From Myxococcales bacterium UBA1203 (GTDB lineage Bacteria; Myxococcota; Myxococcia; Myxococcales; UBA5297): a stretch of DNA of 22,724 nucleotides. Below the pieces are notes generated by a model, which worked only from the letters and a program-made list of their open reading frames with translations, was not told the origin of the DNA and made no database searches. The DNA lies in NCBI GenBank assembly GCA_002309695.1, contig DBXV01000009.1, positions 14,956-37,679 on the forward strand, in the 5' to 3' direction. The translations under genes and the position numbers were made by a program. The stretch's first letter is position 1, and every line of letters starts with the position of its first letter. This document shows, in pieces, positions 12,862 through 20,599 of the stretch.

Positions 12862-15800
12862 ATGTCCAAACTCCGGAATTTTAACGGTCACTATTGTGAA
12901 TCAGAATACGAAAGTGCATTCATCTCCTTTTTGCAGCATGAGGGGTGGGCGTATCTTTCCGGAAACAGCATCTCTCGCACTTCCCGGCGCGAGGTGATTT
13001 ATACCGATGATCTGGAACAATTCTTACGCAAAACAAATTCAGATTTAATTGCTGACGAAATTCGGCAGGTTATGGATATTGTGCGGCTCGCCGGTGCGGA
13101 GAGCGATTTTGCCACTCTGCATAAAGTTTATGGCTGGATGGTCAACGGCATTCAGTTCACGCCGCAAAACGGGCGGACGCGCATGATAGCGCTGATCGAC
13201 TTTGAGACACCTGAGAATAATATCTTCCGTGCGGTCAATCAATTCACTGTTGAATATACAAACAATGGACAAGTCGAAAACCGCCGTCCCGACATTCTGC
13301 TGTTTGTCAATGGCCTGCCGCTCTGTGTGATTGAATTAAAGAATCCGGCAGATGCTCATGCGACGATATTTGACGCCTGGGAACAAATCAACATTCGCTA
13401 TTGGCGCGACATTCCCCATCTTTTACATTATTGCCCACTGGCATGCATTTCCGACGGAGTCAAAACGCGCCTGGGCACCGTCCGAACGCCCTATGAACAT
13501 TTTTATGCCTGGCGCCGAGTCAACGACGGCGACAAAGTCTCGACGCTTCCTTTTGAAGAGATGCAGACAATGATTCGGGGCGTTTACAGCCCGCCGCGAT
13601 TCCTGGAGATTTTTCGCGATTATATCTATTTTCAGGACAGTGAGTACGACAGTGATGAAGTTGAAATTGTCTGCCGATACCCGCAGTTTTTTGCTGCACG
13701 CCTGCTGAAGCAGAGCATCATCAAATCCGTTATTCAAAAAAGCGGAAAAGGGGGAACTTATTTTGGTGCGACTGGCTGCGGCAAAACTTATACGATGGCA
13801 TTTCTTGCCCGTCAGCTTGCACTGCGCTGCACGGATGTGCCTGAGATAGGCTCGCCGACAATTGTGATGATTGTTGACCGCGAGGATTTACAAAAACAAG
13901 GCGCAAAACTCTTTACGAAGAGCAAGGAATTTTTGAACCTCGGAGAGGTCAGCGTCGTTCCGAACAGAAACAAACTTCGAGAAGAACTCAGAGCCCGTGA
14001 GAGCGGCGGCTTCTATATCTGTACCATTCAAAAGTTCTGTGACCGTGAAGATGACAAAATCGGACTGATTAACAGCCGTGCCAATATCATTTGCTTTTCT
14101 GATGAGGCCCACCGGACGCAGCTGGATCATTCGAGGAGGATTCAGTTCAGCAAAGATAAAGATGAAAATATGAGAGCAATGCTCTCAAAGCCTTATGCCA
14201 AGGTTCTGCGAGAGGCATTTCCCAATGCAACCTTTGTCGGATTTACCGGAACTCCCATTGATGAAACCTATCAGACATTTGGCGATGAAATAGACAGGTA
14301 TTCGATGGATCAGGCCGTTGCTGATGGTCTGACTGTATCTATTAAATACCATCCACGCATTGCAAAAGTACTTCTGGATCAGGAAAAAGTACATCAAATC
14401 GAGGCATATTATAAACAGTGTGCTGAGGACGGCGCAACGGCAGAAAATATAGAAGCCAGCAAGAAGGCCATGAGCTCGATGGAGGTCATTCTGGGCGAGC
14501 CTTCACGCCTTGAACGACTCGCAGTAGATATTCACGACCATTATGTTTCCTCCTGTGCCAATGATCCCGACAGAGTTCAGAAGGCGATGATTGTCTGCTC
14601 CAGCAGAAAAATTGCCTATACACTGTTGAAGATTTTCGAAGACAAATATCCTGAATGGTTTATTGAAAAGAAAATTGCCGATGACGTTTCTGCCAGCGAA
14701 GAAGAATTGCGCAAACTGAAACCCATGCCTTTTATGGCTATGGTGGCCAGTGTCGGCAGCAACGATCCCGCTGATATGTATAATTATCTTGGCGGCGTGA
14801 AAAATGACAGGCGTTCGGATGAACTCGATGCGGCCTTTAAGCAGGATAAATCAAATTTTCACATTGTTCTCGTCGTGGATATGTGGATCACGGGCTTTGA
14901 CGTTCCTTCGCTCACATATATGTATAACGATAAGCCGCTGAAAAAACATATGCTGATTCAGACAATCAGCCGCGTCAACAGAAGATATGCAGGAAAGGAC
15001 TATGGCCTGATCGTCGATTATATCGGTATTCGAGATAATATGCGCGAGGCCATGAAAATATATGGCGGTGATATTTCTATCGCTCCGACCGTGGATGATG
15101 TGGAACAGGCGACCGCTGTTTTTCGAGAAGAGCTGACGGTTCTCAAACACCTCTTCGCCGGATATGACCTGCGTCCATTCCTGAATCCCACAGAAGACCC
15201 AACCGAACGTTACGTACTTTTGGCCAAAGCAGCTGAATATGTTTTTATTTCTGCTCAGGTATTAAAATCGGAGAGCAATGGCGGAAAAAGCATCAAAAAA
15301 GTATCTTTCAAAACATATTTTTTGAAAACCGTCAAACGAATGCGGGCAGCATATGATATTTGTCAGCCGTCCGGAGAGCTGGGCGAAGAGGAATCGGCGC
15401 TTGCCCAGTGTTTTATGGCCATTGCAGGATTTGTCCGAAAAATGAGCGGAACCAGCGAGGTTGACGCCGACACCATGAATCGCCATGTGGCCAAAATGGT
15501 GGAAGAGGCATTGAAATACAATAAGGTCGAGAATGTTCTGGATGACGGTGAGCAAGAGGATATATTTAGTCCGGAATATTTTGACAGGCTGGCTGATGTG
15601 AAAATGCCCGCAACTAAGCTGGAAATGCTGATTAAGATGCTGCGAAAGCAAATTAGCGAATACAGGAAAACAAATCAGCTGGCGGCGAAGCGATTTCAGG
15701 AGCTGCTGGAAGAGACTATCAAACAATACCATGAACGCAGGTCACATCTGACGGCTGAGGAAGCGGGGGAAGCCCAGGAACAAACCTCAGAAGAAATTAT

Positions 15801-16191
15801 CAGAAATGCAACAGAACAGGCTCTCACAATCCTTAAAGAAATGAATGCCGACAGGGAGAGCTTTCGTAAAATTGGACTCACCTTTGAAGAAAAAGCATTT
15901 TACGACATTTTGATGTCGCTTCGAGATCAATATAACTTTGAGTATGGTAAGGATGAAATTGTCGGAAATGTTACTGTCAACAGTAAATGCAAAGCACTGG
16001 CGAAAAAGATTAAAGAAATTATTGATACAAAGTCTTCTTTCGCAGACTGGCTGAATAATCAGATCGTTCGGGATCAGCTGAAATTTGATATAAAAGTCTG
16101 CCTGATAAAAAATGGATACCCGCCGCAATATAGCCCGGAGGTCTTTCGAAAAGTCATGGAGCAGGTGGAAAATTTTGAGGAAAATAATTGA
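12862..16191 (+). CDS. hsdR: Type I restriction endonuclease subunit R
   Basis: HsdR provides ATP-dependent DNA translocation and cleavage when the HsdM2S complex meets an unmethylated site. The 1109-residue protein is full length. The N-terminal nuclease domain contains the PD-(D/E)xK residues RRPD (D144) and ELK (E158, K160). The SF2 motor has Walker A GATGCGKT (302-309), DEAH (414-417) and FTGTP; farther on lie the helicase motif VDMWITGFDVPSL and the motif VI region QTISRVNRRYAGKDYGLIVDYIG. A helical C-terminal region, which would contact HsdM/HsdS, has a strongly charged coiled stretch (about 900-1000). The ATG lies three bases after the previous stop, with a weak ribosome binding site, indicating coupled translation. 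No frameshift is visible, so the enzyme should be functional. Confidence 0.97.
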   Translation: MSKLRNFNGHYCESEYESAFISFLQHEGWAYLSGNSISRTSRREVIYTDDLEQFLRKTNSDLIADEIRQVMDIVRLAGAESDFATLHKVYGWMVNGIQFTPQNGRTRMIALIDFETPENNIFRAVNQFTVEYTNNGQVENRRPDILLFVNGLPLCVIELKNPADAHATIFDAWEQINIRYWRDIPHLLHYCPLACISDGVKTRLGTVRTPYEHFYAWRRVNDGDKVSTLPFEEMQTMIRGVYSPPRFLEIFRDYIYFQDSEYDSDEVEIVCRYPQFFAARLLKQSIIKSVIQKSGKGGTYFGATGCGKTYTMAFLARQLALRCTDVPEIGSPTIVMIVDREDLQKQGAKLFTKSKEFLNLGEVSVVPNRNKLREELRARESGGFYICTIQKFCDREDDKIGLINSRANIICFSDEAHRTQLDHSRRIQFSKDKDENMRAMLSKPYAKVLREAFPNATFVGFTGTPIDETYQTFGDEIDRYSMDQAVADGLTVSIKYHPRIAKVLLDQEKVHQIEAYYKQCAEDGATAENIEASKKAMSSMEVILGEPSRLERLAVDIHDHYVSSCANDPDRVQKAMIVCSSRKIAYTLLKIFEDKYPEWFIEKKIADDVSASEEELRKLKPMPFMAMVASVGSNDPADMYNYLGGVKNDRRSDELDAAFKQDKSNFHIVLVVDMWITGFDVPSLTYMYNDKPLKKHMLIQTISRVNRRYAGKDYGLIVDYIGIRDNMREAMKIYGGDISIAPTVDDVEQATAVFREELTVLKHLFAGYDLRPFLNPTEDPTERYVLLAKAAEYVFISAQVLKSESNGGKSIKKVSFKTYFLKTVKRMRAAYDICQPSGELGEEESALAQCFMAIAGFVRKMSGTSEVDADTMNRHVAKMVEEALKYNKVENVLDDGEQEDIFSPEYFDRLADVKMPATKLEMLIKMLRKQISEYRKTNQLAAKRFQELLEETIKQYHERRSHLTAEEAGEAQEQTSEEIIRNATEQALTILKEMNADRESFRKIGLTFEEKAFYDILMSLRDQYNFEYGKDEIVGNVTVNSKCKALAKKIKEIIDTKSSFADWLNNQIVRDQLKFDIKVCLIKNGYPPQYSPEVFRKVMEQVENFEENN

Positions 16192-16220
16192 TGCTGTATT
16201 TAGAATAAAGAACCGCTCCA

Positions 16221-16478
16221 ATGCTCAGCAACAGTTCTTTTGAGCAATAACGAGGATTTTCAAGCGATAAAATAAATCAAAAACAACATGCCGTTGAAAA
16301 GAAACTTCTCGCCGTTTTTGAAGACAATCAGGAACATACGATTTCCGAACTGGCGGAGATTGTAAAACTAAGCAAACCAAGAACCCGCGCCATAGTTTCC
16401 AGCCTCGTTGCCAAAGGGAAAATAACAATCAAAGGTGCAAATAAAAACAGATCTTACAGATTGCAGCCAAAGCGATGA
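16221..16478 (+). pseudogene. Winged-helix domain remnant, interrupted by one in-frame stop
   Basis: An ATG at 16221 opens nine codons, then TAA at 16248-16250; the same frame continues without interruption to TGA at 16476-16478. The downstream part (about 75 residues) has no ATG, GTG or TTG near its beginning and reads as a winged helix: EKKLLAVFEDNQ, HTISELAEIVKLSKPRTRA, then VSSLVAKGKITIKG and NRSYRLQP. It resembles the C-terminal domain of AlbA_2/ATPase or Fic proteins, and is comparable in layout to the C-termini of the genes at 11479 and 4078. It is most simply a decayed gene end left behind hsdR; expression by readthrough or a rare start is possible but not supported. Confidence 0.6.
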
Positions 16479-16498
16479 CCATCCCAGAACATGAGCTG

Positions 16499-16553
16499 AA
16501 GTTCGGTGAAAGTTCGGTGAAAGTTCGGCAAAGTTCGGTGATGTTCGGTGAAA
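16499..16553 (+). repeat. Five-copy GTTCGGTGAAA array, degenerate linker repeat
   Basis: GTTCGG begins at 16501, 16512, 16523, 16533 and 16543, so the period is 11, 11, 10 and 10 bases, with the unit close to AAGTTCGGTGA(A). A 12-base AAGTTCGGTGAA would encode Lys-Phe-Gly-Glu, the kind of tetrapeptide repeat known from linkers of AlbA_2/ATPase and Fic proteins; here single-base losses have put successive units out of frame. A short ORF (ATG 16475, overlapping the preceding TGA as ATGA, to TGA 16583) runs through it. The array may instead be a set of binding sites at one-helical-turn spacing. Confidence 0.8.
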
Positions 16554-16585
16554 GACACTCAGGCCAGAATAATCATCATTATTGA

Positions 16586-16783
16586 ATGGAGCAGACTGGC
16601 TGCGGCATTCCCCTCGTGACGAAAAAATACAGCCGGAATGCCTTTGAATTTCTGGATTTCTTTTTGCGCGTCACGATTTCATTTGAATTTGAAATTGAAA
16701 GCGAAGCTGAGGGGGACATAGCGCAGCCTGAAGAAAAAACGAAACGACGATGCTGTTTTTATAAAAAAATCCCCTCTCCTTAA
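16586..16783 (+). pseudogene. Fragment of an AlbA_2/HATPase ATP-binding protein
   Basis: The first about 35 codons match the characteristic end of the ATPase domain in COG2865-type proteins, usually written as (V)EQTGHGIPxIVxxYGxxAFExxDxxxxVTIPF; here it reads EQTGCGIPLVTKKYSRN, then AFEFLDFFLRVTISF. Everything N-terminal to this (AlbA_2 and most of the ATPase) is missing, and the remaining codons (Glu-rich, then basic) look like random drift. A TGA directly precedes the ATG in the same frame. It belongs to a different subfamily from the intact gene at 11479, so it is not a simple duplicate of it. Confidence 0.65.
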
Positions 16784-16796
16784 TTGAAGAGGGGAT
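16763..16796 (-). terminator. Intrinsic terminator of the panB transcript
   Basis: Read on the - strand, a 9-bp stem (16788-16796 with 16769-16777) and a 10-base loop are followed by a run of seven T (A at 16763-16769 on the + strand). It lies about 40 bases after the panB stop and marks the convergence point between the island and the housekeeping cluster. Confidence 0.85.
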
Positions 16797-16834
16797 CAGG
16801 CCTCATCTCAGGGGGACGGTGTGTGTCCCGCCAT

Positions 16835-17665
16835 TTATTTCTTTTGCGCGGGCTTATCCCCAAATGAATGCTCCTCATCGGGGAACGCACCGCTCTTCAC
16901 CTCAGCCGCATAATTCCTCACTGCGTCGCCGATGACCTCATACAGGTTCGCGTAGCGCTTGAGGAATTTGGGCGTGAAGTCGGGATTCATGCCGAGCGCG
17001 TCGTAGCAGACCAGCACCTGGCCGTCGCAGCCGTTGCCCGCGCCGATGCCGATGGTGGGAATGGTAAGCGAAGCGGTGATTTTGGCGGCGAGCTCGCGGG
17101 GAACCATCTCCAGAACGACGGCGTAGCAGCCCGCCTCTTCCAGCGCCTTGGCGTCGCGCAGGAGCTTTTTGGCGTTCTCCTCGCCGCGCCCCTGAACGCC
17201 GAAGCCGCCGAGCAGATTGACCGACTGAGGGGTCAGCCCGATGTGGCCCATGACGGGGATGCCGGCCCGCACGATGCGGCGGATTTCCTCGGCGTATTCC
17301 TCGCCGCCCTCCAGCTTGACCGAGTGCGCACCGCCCCGGGCAGCCAGAATGCCGGCATTCCTCACAGCGTCCTCCACGCTGGCCTGGTAGCTCATAAAGG
17401 GCATGTCGCAGACCACGTGGGCCCGCTGCACGGCGCGCGTCACCATGCGGCAGTGGTAGGCCATCTCATCGACGGTGACGCCCAGAGTGCTCTTTTCGCC
17501 CCGGACGGCCATGCCCACGGAATCGCCGATGAGCAGGGCGTCGATGCCGGCATCGTCCATGACCCGGGCAAAGGCGGCGTCATAGGCGGTCATCATGGCG
17601 ATTTTCTCGCCGTCGGCTTTCATCTTCCGGAGCGCGTTGGCGGTCAGCGGTTTCCTGATTTGCAT
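16835..17665 (-). CDS. panB: 3-methyl-2-oxobutanoate hydroxymethyltransferase (ketopantoate synthesis)
   Basis: PanB adds a hydroxymethyl group from methylenetetrahydrofolate to 2-oxoisovalerate, the first committed step to pantothenate and CoA. I start at the ATG at 17665 because an AGGAGGG ribosome binding site lies 5 bases upstream; a longer frame to 17827 exists, but its extra residues do not look like the family. The 276-residue product is near usual length (about 264-280). Metal and substrate motifs are visible: MTAYDAAFARVMDDAGID near 25-42, GDSVGMAVRG (47-56, Asp48), CDMPF (86-90, Asp87), VKLEGG (116-121, Lys117), GHIGLTPQ (140-147) and VVLEMVP (183-189, Glu186). It lies alone behind a 275-base gap from aroC and ends at a strong terminator. 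Confidence 0.95.
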   Translation of the reverse strand: MQIRKPLTANALRKMKADGEKIAMMTAYDAAFARVMDDAGIDALLIGDSVGMAVRGEKSTLGVTVDEMAYHCRMVTRAVQRAHVVCDMPFMSYQASVEDAVRNAGILAARGGAHSVKLEGGEEYAEEIRRIVRAGIPVMGHIGLTPQSVNLLGGFGVQGRGEENAKKLLRDAKALEEAGCYAVVLEMVPRELAAKITASLTIPTIGIGAGNGCDGQVLVCYDALGMNPDFTPKFLKRYANLYEVIGDAVRNYAAEVKSGAFPDEEHSFGDKPAQKK

Positions 17666-17940
17666 TATTTCCCTCCTGGGGAAGCGGTTGGGGTTCCGCA
17701 CGACTGGAGCGTCGTGGAGAGCGATGCCCGGCGCGCTCCCGATGGCGAGGGAAGCGTAGCGTGGGACCGTCCCGGTCCAACTCTCGGCCGGCCAAAAGTC
17801 CTCCTCTGGACTTCTGCGCCGACCCATCCCGTTGGATCCGTGCGGAGCGTTGGTTGGATGTTGGTGTTCACACCGTCCCGGCCATGAGCGGTCCGGGCGG
17901 CGCGCGGGCTTCTAGTCCGCTGACGGGAGAGGGCAAGCGC
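17666..17940. other. Gap between aroC and panB, no gene seen
   Basis: I see no protein-coding or RNA gene here. On the - strand, two short hairpins are present: GGACCG/CGGTCC at 17764-17778 (loop of 3), and AAGTCC/GGACTT at 17796-17813 followed by TTTT, which might act as a weak aroC terminator. The 10-mer ACCGTCCCGG occurs twice (near 17766 and 17872). A panB promoter probably lies here, but I cannot place it. Confidence 0.5.
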
Positions 17941-18978
17941 TCAGGGCAGACCGGGCCTGTCCGTCTGAGGACGCAGCACCGGCCCCACGCGGCCCGCCAG
18001 GCGCAGCTGATCCAGAACCACCATCGCTGACACCGCCTCAATCACCGGGGGCAGGCGCCGCGCAAAGCAGGCGTCATGGCGCCCGCCGGGCGTGATTTCC
18101 GCGGGTTTGCCCGTGGTCAGATCGACGCTCTTCAAAGTGCCGAAGCTGACCGCCGGCTTCACAGCCGCCCGAAAAATCACGTCATTGCCGCTGGAGAGCC
18201 CGCCGTCGATGCCGCCGGAAAAATTGTGCCGCAGCGTTCCGTCCGCCGACACAAGCTCGTCCTTCACCTCGCGCCCGCTCAGCCGCGCAAAGTCAAAGCC
18301 CAGACCGAACTCCACGCCCTTGACGCCGGGAATGGAAAAGAGCGCGTGCGCCAGCAGCCCGTCGAGCGCGTCGAAGAACGGCTCGCCCAGGCCGGCCTCA
18401 AGTCCGGAGATGGTCCCTTCCAGCACGCCGCCCACAGGGTTTCCCTCGTCAGCAGCACGCTGAATGCGCGCCTCAAAGCGCGCGGGGTCACTTTCGCCGC
18501 CCGCGCTGACGAGCCGGGCAGCACAGCGGACGGGCACGGGCAGCGTCAGCAGAACTTTTCTGGCCACAGTGCCGGCAGCGGTCAGCGCGGCAGTCAGGCG
18601 CCCGGAAAAATGGCCGCCGCCCCGGAAATCCTCACAGCCGCCGAAGCGGTGAAAGGCGGGCAGATCCGCGTGGCCGGGCCGTGGAACGCGGGCAATGGCG
18701 CTGTAATCGCCGCTCCGGACGTCGCTGTTGGCGATGCGGATCAGCATCGGCGCGCCCGTGGTTCTGCCCTCGAAGAGCCCCGAATCGATGGTGAGCGCGT
18801 CATTTTCCCGGCGGGCGGTAGTGCCCGCTTCACCCGGACGGCGCCGCCTCAGGTCTTCCTCAAAATCGCTGAGCGAAAGCGGCAGTCCGGCAGGGCAGCC
18901 GTCGATGAGGGCGCCGATGGCCGGGCCGTGAGATTCGCCCCAGACAGAAACGCGGAAGAGTCGGCCGAACGTGTTCAT
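17941..18978 (-). CDS. aroC: Chorismate synthase
   Basis: AroC eliminates phosphate from EPSP to make chorismate, using reduced FMN, as the last step of the shikimate pathway. The 345-residue protein carries the family hallmarks: MNTFGRLFRVSVWGESHG at the start (GESHG 14-18), RRRPGEAGTTARRE (45-58), RPGHAD (99-104), FRGGGHFSGRLTA (about 117-129), GGIDGGLSSGNDVIFR around 250-265 and GRHDACFARRLPPVIEA near 300. The GGGHFSGR form, rather than GGGRSSAR, is the variant I associate with some anaerobic lineages such as Clostridia. It lies 27 bases after the ybaK-like gene on the same strand, probably in one operon. GGGGA lies about 15 bases upstream of the start. Confidence 0.95.
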   Translation of the reverse strand: MNTFGRLFRVSVWGESHGPAIGALIDGCPAGLPLSLSDFEEDLRRRRPGEAGTTARRENDALTIDSGLFEGRTTGAPMLIRIANSDVRSGDYSAIARVPRPGHADLPAFHRFGGCEDFRGGGHFSGRLTAALTAAGTVARKVLLTLPVPVRCAARLVSAGGESDPARFEARIQRAADEGNPVGGVLEGTISGLEAGLGEPFFDALDGLLAHALFSIPGVKGVEFGLGFDFARLSGREVKDELVSADGTLRHNFSGGIDGGLSSGNDVIFRAAVKPAVSFGTLKSVDLTTGKPAEITPGGRHDACFARRLPPVIEAVSAMVVLDQLRLAGRVGPVLRPQTDRPGLP

Positions 18979-19005
18979 GGAGGCATTTTCCCCAGGGCGC
19001 GGAGG

Positions 19006-19494
19006 TCAGGGCTTCCGCGGCATGATGATGTCCTGAAAGGAGGCGCCGCAGGCCTGAGCGATGTCCTTCGGCGCGACCTGAATCAGCAGTCCCTTGCGGC
19101 CGCCGCTGAGAAAAATCTTCGGATGCGTGAGCGCGCTCTCGTGAATCACCGTGGGGAACTGCTTCTTCATGCCAACCACCGTGCAGCAGCCCCGGATGTA
19201 GCCGGTGTTGGCCAAAAGCTCCTTCACCGGCAGGAGCTCAATGGACTTCTCGCCCACCGCGCGCGCGGCCTTCTTCATGTCCAGCTCCTCGGCCACCGGA
19301 ATGGCGAAGACGTAGAGGACGTGCGGGCGGCTCCTGGCCACCAGCGTCTTGAAGGTCTGCTCCACGGGCGTGCCGGCCGTCTGGGCCATGACGACGCCGC
19401 TGATGAACTCCTCGCATTCGTAACTGTGCGCCTCGTAGGGAATGTGATGCGTCTCCAGAAAGCGCATGGCGTTGGTTTTAGCTTCCTTCGGCAT
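19006..19494 (-). CDS. ybaK: YbaK/EbsC-type aminoacyl-tRNA deacylase
   Basis: YbaK-family proteins remove Cys wrongly attached to tRNA-Pro, a translation quality-control step in the cytoplasm. The 162-residue protein has the expected size and the patterns TNAMRFLETHHIPYEAHSY (7-25), TPVEQTFKTLVAR (41-53), DMKKAARAVGEKSIEL, and the conserved loop TGYIRGCCTVVGMKKQFPTVI (about 96-116), where the family usually has GYxRGxxSPxGxK. Its first 17 bases lie inside the end of scpB, and its AGGAG site is within scpB, so the two are translationally coupled. Assignment to YbaK rather than a ProX-like deacylase rests on the length and the GYIRG loop; substrate is inferred. Confidence 0.85.
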   Translation of the reverse strand: MPKEAKTNAMRFLETHHIPYEAHSYECEEFISGVVMAQTAGTPVEQTFKTLVARSRPHVLYVFAIPVAEELDMKKAARAVGEKSIELLPVKELLANTGYIRGCCTVVGMKKQFPTVIHESALTHPKIFLSGGRKGLLIQVAPKDIAQACGASFQDIIMPRKP

Positions 19495-20506
19495 GTCCGT
19501 TCTCCTCTCCTTTCACCTCGCCGGAAGCGCCGTCCTCTTTCGGGTCGGCCAGAAGCCGCTTCGTCTCCATGGACGCGGCCTCGGAAGTCGCCAGCGCGTC
19601 CTCCAGATCGGCCAGCGCGGCGTCGGCCTCGGCAGTGCTCTCCCGAAGTTTGTTCTCGAAGCTCCTGTCCCGCAGGTCCTGAACGATGGAAGCGACGCCC
19701 TTTTTGGCCTCGGTCCCCAGCTCCTTTTCCACGACCTCTTCGCTCTCTTTGCTCAGCTCCTGGAACTCGCGCAGCGTGGGCAGCGCGCCCAGGTCGCGCA
19801 GGTTGAAGAACTCCAGAAACTCCCTGGACGTTCCGTAGATGAGCGGCCGGCCCGCCTCCTCGCGCTTGCCGACGATGCGGATGAGCCGCCGCTCCAGAAG
19901 CGCCTTGAGCACCGCGCCGCAGTCCACCGCCCGGATGTCCTCAATCTCGGCCCGCGTCACCGGCTGCCGGTAGGCGACGATGGCCAGCGTCTCCAGCGCC
20001 GCGCGGGTCAGGCGCTGAGGCTTCACCCTCAGAAAGCGGCGAATGACCTCCGCGCTCTCGGGATTGGTCCTCAGCTGCCAGCCGCCCGCCACCTCGGAGA
20101 GAACGATGCCCCGGCAGGAGTCGTCGTAGAACGCCTGAAGTGCGTGCATGGCGTCGCAAATGGTCCGCACGTCGAGGCCCGTGTGCCGCCGGATCACGTC
20201 TTCGGTCAGCGGCTTGTCGGCCACGAAGAGCAGCGATTCCAGCGTGCGGTGAATCCGCTCCGTCGGCCAGCGCATGGCCGCCTCCGCCAGCTTCTCAAAC
20301 GACTCGTCCTCGGCCTTTGCCGCGGGTTCATCCGGAACGTCGATGTCGGCGGGCGTCACTTCGGCTTCTTCATCGGCCGCCTCATCCGCCTCCCCGCTCT
20401 CGGCCTGCCCGGAAATCAGGGCCGCGTCCTCGTCGGAAATAATGCCCGGGAGGGGCAGCACGTTGTCCGGAACGCCCGTCCCGCTTTTCTTTTTCTGTTC
20501 AGCCAT
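19478..20506 (-). CDS. scpB: Segregation and condensation protein B
   Basis: ScpB joins ScpA and SMC in the condensin that compacts and separates sister chromosomes. The 342-residue protein is longer than the usual about 190. The family core is at about 82-253: IHRTLESLLFVADKPLTEDVIRRH, GGWQLRTNPE, RAALETLAIVAYRQPVTRAEIEDIR (168-192), GRPLIYGTSREFLEFFNLRDLGALP. An extra acidic, Ala/Glu-rich N-terminal stretch (1-80) and a C-terminal coiled, Glu-rich tail (about 254-342) flank it. A GAGAGGAAG site precedes the ATG. It lies 93 bases after scpA and overlaps the next gene by 17 bases. The disordered extensions are lineage-specific, role unknown. Confidence 0.93.
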   Translation of the reverse strand: MAEQKKKSGTGVPDNVLPLPGIISDEDAALISGQAESGEADEAADEEAEVTPADIDVPDEPAAKAEDESFEKLAEAAMRWPTERIHRTLESLLFVADKPLTEDVIRRHTGLDVRTICDAMHALQAFYDDSCRGIVLSEVAGGWQLRTNPESAEVIRRFLRVKPQRLTRAALETLAIVAYRQPVTRAEIEDIRAVDCGAVLKALLERRLIRIVGKREEAGRPLIYGTSREFLEFFNLRDLGALPTLREFQELSKESEEVVEKELGTEAKKGVASIVQDLRDRSFENKLRESTAEADAALADLEDALATSEAASMETKRLLADPKEDGASGEVKGEENGHAEGS

Positions 20507-20599
20507 GCGCGCACGCTTCCTCTCTCAAAATTCAGCAGTGAACCGCCCGACGGGCCCGCCCGTCCGCCCCCTCTGCCGCTGACACCGGCGCCGGCGCCG

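Noticed and set aside
16499..16553. Replication origin iterons or CRISPR
   Set aside because: No AT-rich unwinding segment or replication gene beside it, no spacers; degenerate coding linker repeat fits better.
4078..16783. Prophage or integrative element
   Set aside because: No integrase, transposase, phage structural gene, tRNA or flanking direct repeat was seen.
17666..17827. N-terminal extension of PanB up to an ATG at 17827
   Set aside because: The added residues are basic, low-complexity and unlike the family, while a strong AGGAGGG site sits directly before the ATG at 17665.
16868..17887. Long + strand frame opposite panB
   Set aside because: It is the antisense shadow of panB: high-GC codon bias keeps this frame open, and the translation shows no recognisable family.
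18076..19806. Long + strand frame opposite aroC, ybaK and scpB
   Set aside because: It runs across three recognised genes on the other strand and its translation is Arg/Ala-rich without motifs.
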